Shown here in pieces: positions 38,540 to 47,401 of a stretch of 64,000 nucleotides of DNA; position 1 is the stretch's first letter; each line of letters begins with the position of its first letter. This DNA is from Deinococcus sp. KNUC1210. GTDB lineage: Bacteria > Deinococcota > Deinococci > Deinococcales > Deinococcaceae. The position numbers and the translations under genes are program-made. Below the pieces are notes generated by a model, which searched no databases, was not told the origin of the DNA, and saw only the letters and a list, made by a program, of their open reading frames with translations. The stretch lies in assembly GCF_022344005.1 (NCBI RefSeq), contig NZ_CP092187.1, positions 62,001 to 126,000 of the forward strand, written 5' to 3'.

Positions 38540-39448
38540 TCAGACGAGCTGTAAGAGCTGCATCCCGGCTGGACACACCCCGTCGACGGTCAGGGGGCAG
38601 AGAGAGGTGCTCGGCGCTTCCTGGCCCTGCATCTTCTTGCAGATGTGCTCGCCGCTCTTGACCCGCTCGGCAAGCTGAGCTGTTTCCGACATCGGCGTGT
38701 CCTGCAGATCGTCCTGAAGGAAGCGGATAAAGCGGCGATAATGCTCGATGGCCGCGTACCGGTTCTCGGTGACAGACAGGCAGGTCATCAGCTTCTGATG
38801 ATAGTTTTCACCGATGAACGGGTCGAGCTTCAGGGCCTGCGTCAACGTGCTCACGGCCTCCCGGCAGTCTGAGAGTTCGCAGTACACGGCAGACAGGTCG
38901 GTACACGCCCGGACGAAGGCGGCCTGATGTTCCTGCCGAGCCTGACGCGCCCACTCGGTCTGAAATTCGGGCAGGTATTCGCCAGCGTAGGTGCCTAGGA
39001 CCTGCCGATACGCCGCCATCCGTTCCTCAGGAGCAGCAGCCCGCTCGGCCCGTTGCAGGGCAGCGTAGAAGTGCTGCACGTCCGATGCCTGAAAGACTTC
39101 TGCCGACAGACTGTAGCGCCCATAGGCCTCGGTGACCGAATTTGGCAACCCCAGCGCCCCCCGCAGACGATGGAGCGTAACCCGGAACCGGTTGGCACTC
39201 TGATGGTCGGCTTCCAACCCCCACAGATCGTCGAGAATCTGAGCACGGGTGCGGCCTGCCGGAAACGACAGCAGATAGAAGCACAGGTCCTGTGCGCTGG
39301 CCGCATGCCACTCTGCACTCTTTCCGTCGACCAGCACTTCGGCCCGCCCGAAGGTGCGAATCTGAAGGTGAGGCGCCGCGTCCTGGACCAGACCCGCTTC
39401 GACTGGAAAGGCCGCGTCCGCGTCAGTGGAGGTGCGTGCTGTCTTCAT
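38540..39448 (-). CDS. BTAD-domain transcriptional regulator (SARP-like)
   Basis: A 302-residue regulator with an N-terminal winged helix (LQIRTFGRAEVLVDGKSAEW, then FPAGRTRAQILDDLWG and ANRFRVTLHRLRGALG). It is followed by a bacterial transcriptional activation domain made of TPR-like helices (about 120-260). This order is that of SARP activators. A Cys-containing tail ends the protein. ATG 39448 is used; the 79 codons upstream look non-coding. It shares domains with the 9.0 kb regulator but lacks the TPR front end. Targets are unknown. Confidence 0.85.
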   Translation of the reverse strand: MKTARTSTDADAAFPVEAGLVQDAAPHLQIRTFGRAEVLVDGKSAEWHAASAQDLCFYLLSFPAGRTRAQILDDLWGLEADHQSANRFRVTLHRLRGALGLPNSVTEAYGRYSLSAEVFQASDVQHFYAALQRAERAAAPEERMAAYRQVLGTYAGEYLPEFQTEWARQARQEHQAAFVRACTDLSAVYCELSDCREAVSTLTQALKLDPFIGENYHQKLMTCLSVTENRYAAIEHYRRFIRFLQDDLQDTPMSETAQLAERVKSGEHICKKMQGQEAPSTSLCPLTVDGVCPAGMQLLQLV

Positions 39449-39632
39449 GGTGGCATGGTAGCCCCGGACCGTTACGAATGCATTACGGCCCGGTCTGCTA
39501 AAGACGAGTGACCCGGTGCTTACATCTCCCCTACAGACGACGCTGTTCTTTCGGAGGTGGCTTATCTGTGGCAGCTCCGGATATTCAGTTCTGGTCTGCT
39601 GATAGGCACTTGCACACAGCCGGGCAGGTCGC

Positions 39633-40013
39633 TCAGCCCCAGAGACGCACAGGTGGATGTGCCACCAGCACACCCAGCAGATCACTGACCGTCAGAACTC
39701 CGACCAGCTGTTCGTGATCGTCCACCACCGGCAGGCCACGCACATCATGCTGCAGCATCAGGATGGCGGCCCGTTCGATGGCCCCGTTGGGCGTTACCGT
39801 CACGTTCGGCGAACGCATCAATGCCTGCACCTCAGTGTCTGGCGCTGTCTCGCCCGGCAGATCGCTCGCCAGCAGCAGACCCACCAGCGTGCGCCCCTCC
39901 ACGACCGGCAGGCACCGCAGGCCCGACGCTTCCAACTGCCGTCGTGCCTCGCTCAGCAGGGTCTGTGGCGTGACCGTGACCACCTCACTCGACATGTATT
40001 CCCTGATTTTCAT
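39633..40013 (-). CDS. Tandem CBS-domain protein
   Basis: A 126-residue protein made of two CBS motifs: residues about 1-55 (KIREYMSSEVVTVTPQTLLS, RCLPVVEGRTLVGLLLASDL) and 62-120 (MRSPNVTVTPNGAIERAAIL, GLPVVDDHEQLVGVLTVSDL). Such pairs bind adenine nucleotides and sense energy state. The ATG at 40013 has AGGGGG closely upstream. It lies 117 bp downstream of a UspA gene on the same strand, so the two may form a stress-related unit. Confidence 0.92.
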   Translation of the reverse strand: MKIREYMSSEVVTVTPQTLLSEARRQLEASGLRCLPVVEGRTLVGLLLASDLPGETAPDTEVQALMRSPNVTVTPNGAIERAAILMLQHDVRGLPVVDDHEQLVGVLTVSDLLGVLVAHPPVRLWG

Positions 40014-40130
40014 AAGCCCCCTGCACTGTGAGTTGGCGGAGTGCAGCGGGCAGCCTGGCCACACTCTTCGCGCGACGCAGAGACATCGGTCCGGTCGTTC
40101 TTACATTTGCCTGCCCTACCTGAAGTCAGC

Positions 40131-40634
40131 TCAGCCTGCATGCGCTGTCGCCGCTGGCGCACCTGTGGCTGCATCTGCACCGGGGCCGCGGATCACCAAT
40201 ACCGGCACTGTGGCCCGGCGCATCACCTCCTCTGCCACGCTGCCCAGAAACAGGTGGGCCAGCCCGCCGCGCCCATGCGTACTCATCACGATGAGGTCTG
40301 CGCCGAGGTCTGCCGCTGCTCTGAGAATTTCCCTGCCGACCGAGAGACCGTCTGCTGTGCGCTGCTCGGTCTGAACTTCGGGCAGCCCCAACAGCTGTCT
40401 GGCAGTCTCCAGAACATGCGAGGCTTCGGCATCGATCTGCGTCTGGAGCGTCTGGACGTCTTCCGCGAAGATGGCCGCGTCGCCGTAGGTCGAGCGACTG
40501 ATCAGTGGCGGCTTGACATACAGCACGGTCAGAGCACTCTGACAGGTGCGGGCCAGGTCTGCGGCGACCGGAAGCGCCAGGTTTCCGAGAGTGCTGCCAT
40601 CGGTGGTCACCAGAATGCGTTCAAACATCATCAA
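40131..40634 (-). CDS. Universal stress protein (UspA family)
   Basis: A 167-residue Usp protein starting MFERILVTTDGS and ending with STHGRGGLAHLFLGSVAEEVMRRA, the G-x2-G-x9-G(S) nucleotide-binding motif, and VPVLVIRGPG. The motif fits the ATP-binding subclass. The start has AGGGAGG just upstream of the ATG cluster. It is upstream of the CBS-domain gene in the same orientation. Confidence 0.94.
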   Translation of the reverse strand: MMMFERILVTTDGSTLGNLALPVAADLARTCQSALTVLYVKPPLISRSTYGDAAIFAEDVQTLQTQIDAEASHVLETARQLLGLPEVQTEQRTADGLSVGREILRAAADLGADLIVMSTHGRGGLAHLFLGSVAEEVMRRATVPVLVIRGPGADAATGAPAATAHAG

Positions 40635-40778
40635 CCTCCCTGGCCTTCAGCGTGCAGGGAGACCATTACCGCACCGTTACCTTCCAGCACTGTGACGATG
40701 TGAGCCAGCAGGCAGATGGAGGATCAGAGTGGCTGACCTTTTCGGCAGAGCAAACGTGCCGTGTCAGCGAACGTCTTC

Positions 40779-43709
40779 TCAGGATTCCTGTGACCGGACC
40801 GAGAACCAGCGGTGCTCGCTGGCGGGTTCAGGACGTGCGAACAGGTAGCCCTGTCCCAGCGTACAGCCCAGATACCGAAGAATCTGCAACTCCTCTGCCG
40901 TCTCGATGCCTTCGGCGATTGCCAGCAGATCGAGGCTCTCTGCCAGATTCAGGATGGCCTTCACGACCAGATAATTGGCAGAGTCTCGGCGCAGTTCCGT
41001 GATAAACGAGCGGTCGATCTTCAGAATGTTGATCGGCAGACGGGGCAGATAGCTCAGGCTCGAAGCGCCGGTCCCGAAATCGTCAATCGAGATAGACACG
41101 CCCAGCTCGCGCAGCTGCTCCATCCGGCGAACCGAGGCCTCGACGTTTCGCATCACCAGCCGCTCGGTCAATTCGAGTTCCAGATGGTTGGCAGGAAATC
41201 TCGTCTCCTGCAAGCACGAGGCCACCAACGGCACGAAGTCGGCGCGGTCGAACTGCAGAGCCGAGACATTCACCGCCACCCGGATCGGCGGGCGACCCTC
41301 CTGCAGCCATCGCATCCCCTGACGACACACTTCCCTCAGGACCCAGTGACCCAGTGCGACGATCAACCCCGTTTCCTCGGCGACCGGAATGAACTGAGCA
41401 GGCGACACCCTGCCGAGCACCGGATGATTCCAGCGCAGCAGCGCCTCGACTGCCACGATGCTGTGGTCGGCCAGCAGCACCTGCGGCTGATAATGCACTT
41501 CCAGCTCGTTCAGTTCGATAGCCCGGCGCAGGTAGCCAGCCATCTGGAAGCGCTCATAGGCATGGTGGTTGAGCGAGGTCTCGAAGAGCGCCCAGCCGAC
41601 CTTCTGCGTCTTGGCATGGTACATCGCCAGATCAGCGCTGCGCTGGAGTGTTTCGGCGTCCTGTCCCCCCAGCGGCGAGACGCTGATGCCGATGGACGCG
41701 GTGAGATAGATCTCCCGGTCGAGGGCCAGAAATGGACGTTCGAGCGCCTTCAGACAGCACTGCGCGACCTGTACGGCGGCGTCTTCTGTGGAGAGCGGCA
41801 GGATGATGGTGAACTCGTCGCCACTCATCCTCGCCAGCGTATCGCCCGGCCCCACGCAGGCCTGAAGCCGCTCGGCCAGTCCGCGCAACACCTGATCTCC
41901 GGCGTGATGGCCCAGGGAATCGTTGACCCCCTTGAAATCATCGACATCGAGAAACAGCAGGGCAACAGGGCTCCCCGTTTCATGCGAACTGCCGATGGCC
42001 TGTTGCAGCCGCTCCTCGAACATCACACGGTTGGCAAGGCCGGTCAGGGCGTCGTGTTTGGTCTGATAGGTCAGCCGCCGGGTCAGGAGGTGATGTTCGA
42101 TCGCGACAGCCGCCAGATGCCGGGCCTTGTCCAGTTCGGTCAGCACCGCAGTTGGAAAGGGACCCGGCTGCCGGGCATACAGAGCCAGAGCACCCAGCAC
42201 CACACCGAGGCCATCGATAATCGGCAACGAGGCGCAGGCCAGCAGCTGATTGGCCTGCATGACATCCACGAAAGCCGTACACGACGGCGCACTCATCGTA
42301 TCTTCGACCACCACCAGTTCGCCCCGGAAAACTGCCGTGCCGCAGACGCCCGCTCCTTCTCGGACCTCCAGTCCATCGACAGCCCTCTGAAATTCAGGAG
42401 ACAGACTCGGCGCAGCGGAGGTATAGAGATTGCCCTGCTGGTTCAGCAGAATGGTGCAGGCATAGCCCGGATACTGACGCTCGACCATCAGTGCCACCTG
42501 CACCAGAATCTCGTGCAGCGCCGCGCCCTGTACCGTCATCTCCAGAATGGTGTTGCGGTCATGCTGTGCCCGCTCCTCGACCTTCTTGACGCCGATGTCA
42601 CGGAAATAGACCGTCAGGCCGCTGGACTGAGGATAGAGGCGGATTTCAAACCAGGAGGCCAGGGGGGAATGAAAATACTCGAACTGCACGCTGCGCCGCT
42701 CTCGCATGGCCACGTGATAGTGCTCAGACGCTTCGGTGTTCGCGAGCTGAGGAAAGACCTGCCACAGACTCTGATGCCGCAGTTCCGAGGTGGAGTGCTG
42801 CAAGATCGTCTGGGCCCGCTCGTTCAGCGACTGAAAACGCCACTCGGTATCCAGCGAGAACCAGGCCTGCTGAGTACTCTCGAAGGCCTGCCGGGCATAC
42901 CTGGGATCATTGATCCACTCGTCCTTGACCGGCTGAATGTCTGTCAGATCGCGTGAAGTGACCAGCACCCGGTAGATCAGACCGTCTGGACCCGGTATGC
43001 CAGTCAGCACCGCGTCCCAGTAACGCTGTAGGCCACCGGGCGCGGCACGGTAAGCTTGCACCGTACCCCGGCCACCTGCTCTGGCTGTCTCCAGCGCCTG
43101 CCGGACAGCAGTCTGAGAATCAGGTGGCCAGCTCTGAAACCAGTCCGCCCCCCCGGGTTCTTGGGTGTTGATCTCGGCAACCGAGAGGGAGAGCAGGCGC
43201 TGCGCCGTTCCGTTCCTCCACAGCAGCTTTCCCTCCAGACTCAACACTTCCAGGCAGTCCGGACTGGTGAGCAGCAGGCTACGGACAAACTCGATCTGAT
43301 CTTCCAGAACGTCTTCAACTGCTCTACTTTCGGTCACGTCCTCGTGAATGATCAGCAGCAGGGGGGTGTGCGGCATTCTCGTCACGCGCACCTGATACCA
43401 GCGTCCCTGCTGCGGAGAATGCCACGAATAGACCCAGCTCTCTTCAGCCCCGCCCGCGAATATCATCTGCACACCCTGCACCAGCGTCTGACCATCGGTG
43501 GCAACAGCTGTCGCCATCAGTTCCGTACTCAGCTGAAGGTAGTTCCTTTCGGCAAATGCCGATGAAGCTATGTCCGTGTGAGCGGAGCTGAATTCCGTCC
43601 AGGCACGGTTGGCTGCCACGATCAGGCCGTTCCGGTCGATCACGACCAGCGCAGAGGGCAGAGTGTCCAACACTTCTCGGTACAGGTCCAGGTTTGAAAG
43701 GTCACTCAT
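40779..43709 (-). CDS. PAS-GAF-GGDEF-EAL c-di-GMP signalling protein
   Basis: A 976-residue cytoplasmic protein. The N-terminal 430 residues hold about three PAS domains (VLDTLPSALVVIDRNGLIVAAN, SPDCLEVLSLEGKLLWRN, QQAWFSLDTEWRFQSLNERA). A GAF domain follows (about 450-600), then GGDEF with RMSGDEFTIIL and EAL with VEALLRWNHP, DDFGTGASSLSYL and ILKIDRSFI. The inhibitory RxxD site is GPGD, so it is absent. The EAL residues look complete; the first Gly of the cyclase signature is Ser, often still active. ATG 43709 follows AAGGAA. Confidence 0.93.
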   Translation of the reverse strand: MSDLSNLDLYREVLDTLPSALVVIDRNGLIVAANRAWTEFSSAHTDIASSAFAERNYLQLSTELMATAVATDGQTLVQGVQMIFAGGAEESWVYSWHSPQQGRWYQVRVTRMPHTPLLLIIHEDVTESRAVEDVLEDQIEFVRSLLLTSPDCLEVLSLEGKLLWRNGTAQRLLSLSVAEINTQEPGGADWFQSWPPDSQTAVRQALETARAGGRGTVQAYRAAPGGLQRYWDAVLTGIPGPDGLIYRVLVTSRDLTDIQPVKDEWINDPRYARQAFESTQQAWFSLDTEWRFQSLNERAQTILQHSTSELRHQSLWQVFPQLANTEASEHYHVAMRERRSVQFEYFHSPLASWFEIRLYPQSSGLTVYFRDIGVKKVEERAQHDRNTILEMTVQGAALHEILVQVALMVERQYPGYACTILLNQQGNLYTSAAPSLSPEFQRAVDGLEVREGAGVCGTAVFRGELVVVEDTMSAPSCTAFVDVMQANQLLACASLPIIDGLGVVLGALALYARQPGPFPTAVLTELDKARHLAAVAIEHHLLTRRLTYQTKHDALTGLANRVMFEERLQQAIGSSHETGSPVALLFLDVDDFKGVNDSLGHHAGDQVLRGLAERLQACVGPGDTLARMSGDEFTIILPLSTEDAAVQVAQCCLKALERPFLALDREIYLTASIGISVSPLGGQDAETLQRSADLAMYHAKTQKVGWALFETSLNHHAYERFQMAGYLRRAIELNELEVHYQPQVLLADHSIVAVEALLRWNHPVLGRVSPAQFIPVAEETGLIVALGHWVLREVCRQGMRWLQEGRPPIRVAVNVSALQFDRADFVPLVASCLQETRFPANHLELELTERLVMRNVEASVRRMEQLRELGVSISIDDFGTGASSLSYLPRLPINILKIDRSFITELRRDSANYLVVKAILNLAESLDLLAIAEGIETAEELQILRYLGCTLGQGYLFARPEPASEHRWFSVRSQES

Positions 43710-44378
43710 AGGTTCCTTGCAGGCAGCAGGACAGGAGCACAGACAGCGGAAATGAATTGGAGAAAGTTTCTGGTCCAGACAGTCAGCGGAGATCAGTACT
43801 GAGATTTTTTCAGAGATACACTCCCACTGAAAGCTGCGCCACCGAACTGAAGGATAGGAGCGGATTTTCTGTTTCCAGACTGCTCCGAACCCCCGTATCC
43901 ACCTGATGATCAACAGTCTCCTTCAGATTAGCGTTCTGATGACGGGTTCGGGCTTCATCCTTCATCTGCACATGCAAGTGCTGGCAAAATCGGTGCAGCG
44001 TAGCAGATAGGAACATCTGTCTATCGCCTGAGAAGCGTCCAACGTGCCCGAGTAGAAAGGTGCTGAAGGAGTGCATCACCGACTTCTGGACCGTTCTCCG
44101 CCGATTTTGAAGAGGGAGAATTCAGCTATACCTACAGTTGAAGGCTGCCGCGTCATTGGCCTGCGTTTGAGCGAGAACAGCCCCGTGTCCCCAGCGTTGC
44201 TGCCGAAGTTGCTCCTTTTAGCCTGATCGCGCCCTACACCGTCGCAGGTGAGCTTTGTAGAGTCTTAGCAAGCAGGCATTACGTCTCCTCTCGGAATGCG
44301 CTTGTCCAGCGTCCAAGACCTCCTTCTTGGTCGTGAGTTTCCGTCCTGATCAGAACCGGTGAAGAGTAGGAGACCTCC

Positions 44379-44394
44379 TGAATTTCGTTATTCA
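44379..44394. repeat. Degenerate parS-like palindrome upstream of parA
   Basis: TGAATTTCGTTATTCA matches the two perfect sites downstream of parB (TGAATAACGTTATTCA) at 14 of 16 positions. Confidence 0.6.
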
Positions 44395-44427
44395 GCAGAC
44401 GGCAGCGAAGCTCAGGCACGATGATGC

Positions 44428-44449
44428 AGGTGTACACCTCCGTGTACAC
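44428..44449 (+). promoter_or_regulatory. Paired TGTACA operator of the Phd-ParA operon
   Basis: A 12-bp palindrome, AGGTGTACACCT (44428-44439), is followed by an 8-bp palindrome, GTGTACAC (44442-44449). Their TGTACA cores start at 44431 and 44443, exactly 12 bp apart. A long plus a short palindrome with TGTACA cores at this spacing is the arrangement known for yefM-yoeB operators, and it ends nine bases before the Phd-ParA start codon. Confidence 0.8.
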
Positions 44450-44457
44450 TTCCTGGT

Positions 44458-45282
44458 ATGTCCAAACAGCAGCTCGGAGTCCGCGCACTCCGAAAGGAAC
44501 TCTCGGGCATTCTCAAATCTGTCGAGCAGTCCGGACAGCCGGTCACTGTAACCAGCCGAGGACTGCCTCAGGTTGCCATCGTTCCAGTCGGCCAGGATGA
44601 TCTGCCGAACGGCCATGCCTCGAAAAGAAAGCGTCATACCTCTGGAGGGGAACACGTGCAAATCATTGCTACCCTGAGTCTGAAAGGCGGCGTGGGAAAG
44701 ACCACTATCGCCATGCATCTCGCCACGGTTATCGCAGAAGACCACCCGCTCGTGACAGTGCTAGACGCAGATGAGGAGGTGAGTGCGCTCCGCTGGCAAC
44801 AGCATGCCCTGGCAGACGGTGTGCGTCTCCCCTTTCAGGTGATTCCGGCAGACCGCAACAGCTTTATGCGCCAGGCCAAAGACCTCGCCCGCGCCGGACA
44901 TGTCGTGGTGATCGATACACCGCCCAACAACCGCGAAGTGCTCAAAAGTGCTGCCACCATCGCAGATGTGGTCCTGGTGCCGGTATTGCCCACAGGACTG
45001 GATGTCGACCGACTCGGTACCACGCTCGACCTGCTGCGAGACCTGGAAGCAGCCCTTGATGAATTCAATTACGCCGTCGTACTCAACCGGTATGACGCCC
45101 GTAAGGGAATGGCGAAGGAGGCCAATCAGGCCCTCGACAATCTGCCCCGGCTAACTACTGTTATCCGTGCACTGGCATCTTATGAAAAAGCTTTCGGCCA
45201 CGTTCCTTCAGATCTGGTTCAGTTCCGAGAAATCTGGAATGAACTTACCGCCAGCACGGTTCCCGCCGAGGTGGTGCCTTGA
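44458..45282 (+). CDS. parA: ParA partition ATPase with N-terminal Phd/YefM antitoxin domain
   Basis: The 274-residue protein is a fusion. Residues about 4-44 (VRALRKELSGILKSVEQSGQ, then PVTVTSRGLPQVAIVPV) are a Phd/YefM-type antitoxin DNA-binding domain. After a Lys/Arg linker a ParA/MinD-type ATPase starts at VQIIATLSLKGGVGKTT, with deviant Walker A (Lys76, Lys81) and Asp153 in VVVIDTPPNN. ParA moves ParB-bound DNA over the nucleoid to segregate the replicon. The paired TGTACA operator just upstream fits autorepression by the antitoxin domain. GTG 44656 in frame, behind GGAGGGG, could start a 208-residue ParA lacking it. The gene overlaps parB by four bases. No toxin gene was recognised. 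Confidence 0.92.
   Translation: MSKQQLGVRALRKELSGILKSVEQSGQPVTVTSRGLPQVAIVPVGQDDLPNGHASKRKRHTSGGEHVQIIATLSLKGGVGKTTIAMHLATVIAEDHPLVTVLDADEEVSALRWQQHALADGVRLPFQVIPADRNSFMRQAKDLARAGHVVVIDTPPNNREVLKSAATIADVVLVPVLPTGLDVDRLGTTLDLLRDLEAALDEFNYAVVLNRYDARKGMAKEANQALDNLPRLTTVIRALASYEKAFGHVPSDLVQFREIWNELTASTVPAEVVP
44656..45282 (+). other. Possible internal start giving a short ParA
   Basis: GTG at 44656 is in frame, lies six bases behind GGAGGGG (44644-44650), and falls exactly at the first ATPase strand (VQIIATLSLKGG). It may yield a second ParA form without the antitoxin domain. Confidence 0.45.
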
Positions 45283-46238
45283 GCAACCGATTCGCCAAGA
45301 CCAGCAACAGTACCGGCAGCCTCAGCAGCATCCTGAACCGTTCAGTCGAGCTGGCAGCTGGCAAAGGTTCACCTCTACATTCCGTGCTGGATGAGCAGTT
45401 GAAGGTACAGTCTGGCGAACACGTTTTTCTGCCGGTCAAGCAGATTGTCCCCAATCCTGGTCAGCCTCGACGCTACTTCAGTCCGGAATCGCTGGAACAA
45501 CTCGCTGTCAGTATCCGGGAACGTGGCGTGCTTCAGCCGCTGATGGTTCGCTCACTTCCAAATGAACAGTATGAAATCGTCTTTGGTGAACGAAGGTGGC
45601 GGGCTGCTGCACTCGCAGGGCTTGAAGTCGTCCCTGTCCTGATCCGCACTCTCAGCGACTCTGAGGTTAAGTTCATTTCAGCTATAGAGAACCTGCAACG
45701 GGAAGACCTGAACCGATTCGATGAAGTTCAGTTCAAGCTGCATCTGGTAGCGGAACTGCTCGGTATACCTGAAGAGCAGGCGGCAGCTCAGCTCAAGTAT
45801 CTGCGAACCCAGGCAGAAGACAAAGACACGGTCGAGCGCCGCACCAGAGTGGCCGCACTATTCGAGCAACTGGGAAACGAGAGTTGGATATCTTTCGTGA
45901 CCAATGGGCTGCCTGTATTGAATCTCCCAGCGTTTCTGGTCGAACCGCTCCGGGCGGGTCAGCTGGCATATAGCAAGGCTTTGCTGATTGCCAGAGCACC
46001 GGAAACCTACCAACAGACACTGCTTGAAAAGGTGCTTCTCAATGATCTAAGCCTGAACGAGCTTCGTCAGGAACTACAGAATCTGAGCGCACCTGCAGCA
46101 CCGTCAGAAACAGCAGAGGTAGTACGTCGCCTTCTGGCTCCAAAGCGTCTGCAACAGCTCCAACAGCAGAGCCCGAGGAAATACCAAAAAGTCCAGAGTC
46201 TGCTGGCTGAGCTGAAAACGTTGATGCACAGCGACTAA
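45279..46238 (+). CDS. parB: ParB partition protein
   Basis: A 319-residue ParB. The N-terminal CTPase/sulfiredoxin-like domain has the family boxes VKQIVPNPGQPRRYF, GVLQPLMVRS, FGERRWRAA and ENLQREDLN. A helix-turn-helix region follows (about 150-220) and a Gln/Leu-rich C-terminus probably dimerises. ParB binds parS sites, spreads as a clamp and stimulates ParA. The TTG start overlaps the parA stop (TTGA), indicating coupled translation. Likely target sites are the two perfect palindromes directly downstream. Confidence 0.95.
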   Translation: MSNRFAKTSNSTGSLSSILNRSVELAAGKGSPLHSVLDEQLKVQSGEHVFLPVKQIVPNPGQPRRYFSPESLEQLAVSIRERGVLQPLMVRSLPNEQYEIVFGERRWRAAALAGLEVVPVLIRTLSDSEVKFISAIENLQREDLNRFDEVQFKLHLVAELLGIPEEQAAAQLKYLRTQAEDKDTVERRTRVAALFEQLGNESWISFVTNGLPVLNLPAFLVEPLRAGQLAYSKALLIARAPETYQQTLLEKVLLNDLSLNELRQELQNLSAPAAPSETAEVVRRLLAPKRLQQLQQQSPRKYQKVQSLLAELKTLMHSD

Positions 46239-46246
46239 ATCACCCT

Positions 46247-46305
46247 TGAATAACGTTATTCAGAAGAGCGTTACAGGCCTCAAACTTTCTGAATAACGTT
46301 ATTCA
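46247..46305. repeat. Two perfect 16-bp palindromes TGAATAACGTTATTCA, candidate parS
   Basis: Identical copies at 46247-46262 and 46290-46305, 43 bp centre to centre, starting nine bases after the parB stop. Location and symmetry make them the best candidates for the partition site; a third degenerate copy precedes parA. Confidence 0.85.
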
Positions 46306-46937
46306 ACAGCACAGAGATACACGCAGGTCCACCCTAAAGATCCAATAAGTTCTGCCTCCCACACAGACAAAATAAGCTTTCAACATGGTGACACGGTCAC
46401 TTTCAGCGAAGAGAAGCGGACCTGACCGCTGTTACCTTTAGACGTCATTCGTCTAAGTTTGAAGCGATCCAAAAACTTTTCCTCGCTCCCTGTACCTTTA
46501 CTGACCGATTCGGAAGGAGAGACTGTAATAGGAAGTACGATGAGCCGATCAGTGAGTGAACGAACTGAAATACTTTCAGCAGGGCAGCGCAACGTTAACT
46601 CCATAGTCAGGCTGATTTATAGGCGCATAGTGAAGAGAAGGGTAACGGCAAGCGTTCTGAAAAAGTATGCATAACCGCATAAAATCGACTGTGGACATGT
46701 TCTTTATCATAGTCAAAGACGGCAGGGCGTTCTAAACTAAGTCACCTGTACAGAAAGAAAAAGCAGTGCGTCAGATGCAAGGGCTGACGCACTGCTTCAT
46801 GTCTTGTGCTATCTGGTATTGACCTGAATGGGCTGCTTTTTCTTTGGAACCAGTTTCTCTACTGCGTCTACACCAACCCTTCAGATCAATAAAGAGCAAC
46901 AGTCGTCTCCAGCGGAGCGACCAGCAAGGTTCTCTGC
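46306..46937. other. AT-rich intergenic region after parS
   Basis: About 630 bp between parS and the XRE gene. A 71-codon frame at 46459-46674 has no family or ribosome binding site. A terminator lies at 46761-46797. Confidence 0.4.
46761..46797 (-). terminator. Terminator for the XRE regulator gene
   Basis: AAGCAGTGCGTCAG at 46761-46774 pairs with CTGACGCACTGCTT at 46784-46797. In the minus direction the stem runs into TTTTTCTTTC. Confidence 0.85.
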
Positions 46938-47288
46938 TCAGTCCACTCCTTCCAGGCTGACGACCAGACACTGCCACTCATCGGCACTCAGGTCGTGGCC
47001 GCTCCGAAATTCCAGGCGGCACAGTCGGCTGATCAGTTCAGCACTCAGAGACTGACCGGGACGGGACTGAAGTTCCTGGAGGCCTGGGGGCAGAGTAGGG
47101 GAGGGGAGAGCGTGGCGAGCGAGACCGTAGACTTCTGCCAGCCGCATCAACACCGCCTCGTTGATGCATTTCCCTCGTTCCAGATCCGAGAGCACGCCCA
47201 CTGAAACTCCGGTCTCCCGGCTCAGCGCCGCCAACGTCCAGCCATGTTCCAGGCGCAGCGCCCTCAAAGTCGTGTGGTCGGCAATCAT
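46938..47288 (-). CDS. XRE-family helix-turn-helix protein
   Basis: A 116-residue protein with an N-terminal Cro/CI-type helix-turn-helix: LRALRLEHGWTLAALSRETG, then VSVGVLSDLERGKCINEAVLMRLAEVYGL. The C-terminal 45 residues (SLSAELISRLCRLEFRSGHD) are of unknown fold. The start codon is uncertain because no good ribosome binding site is visible; ATG 47288 fits the domain. It lies between the partition region and the epimerase/TetR pair and may control the replicon or a neighbour. Confidence 0.82.
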   Translation of the reverse strand: MIADHTTLRALRLEHGWTLAALSRETGVSVGVLSDLERGKCINEAVLMRLAEVYGLARHALPSPTLPPGLQELQSRPGQSLSAELISRLCRLEFRSGHDLSADEWQCLVVSLEGVD

Positions 47289-47401
47289 CTGCTGATAGCA
47301 TACTGATAACATTGAAATTCGATATGTGCACACCCACTTTATGAACCGTCCATAGCGTGGCTCATGTCAGTGGTATGACGACGGAACTGCCCAGCTGATG
47401 A

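Larger units (their letters stand above)
43710..44457. other. Region upstream of the partition operon
   Basis: About 750 bp. It holds a degenerate partition-like palindrome (44379-44394) and the paired operator (44428-44449). A 89-codon minus frame at 43810-44079 contains no recognised family and may be a relic. Nothing else was seen. Confidence 0.4.

Noticed and set aside
43810..44079. 89-codon minus frame considered as a transposase remnant
   Set aside because: No DDE/HUH motif, terminal repeats or recognisable similarity.
44458..46238. Toxin gene paired with the Phd-like domain
   Set aside because: No Doc, YoeB/RelE, PIN or other toxin-like frame was found beside the operon; parB follows directly.
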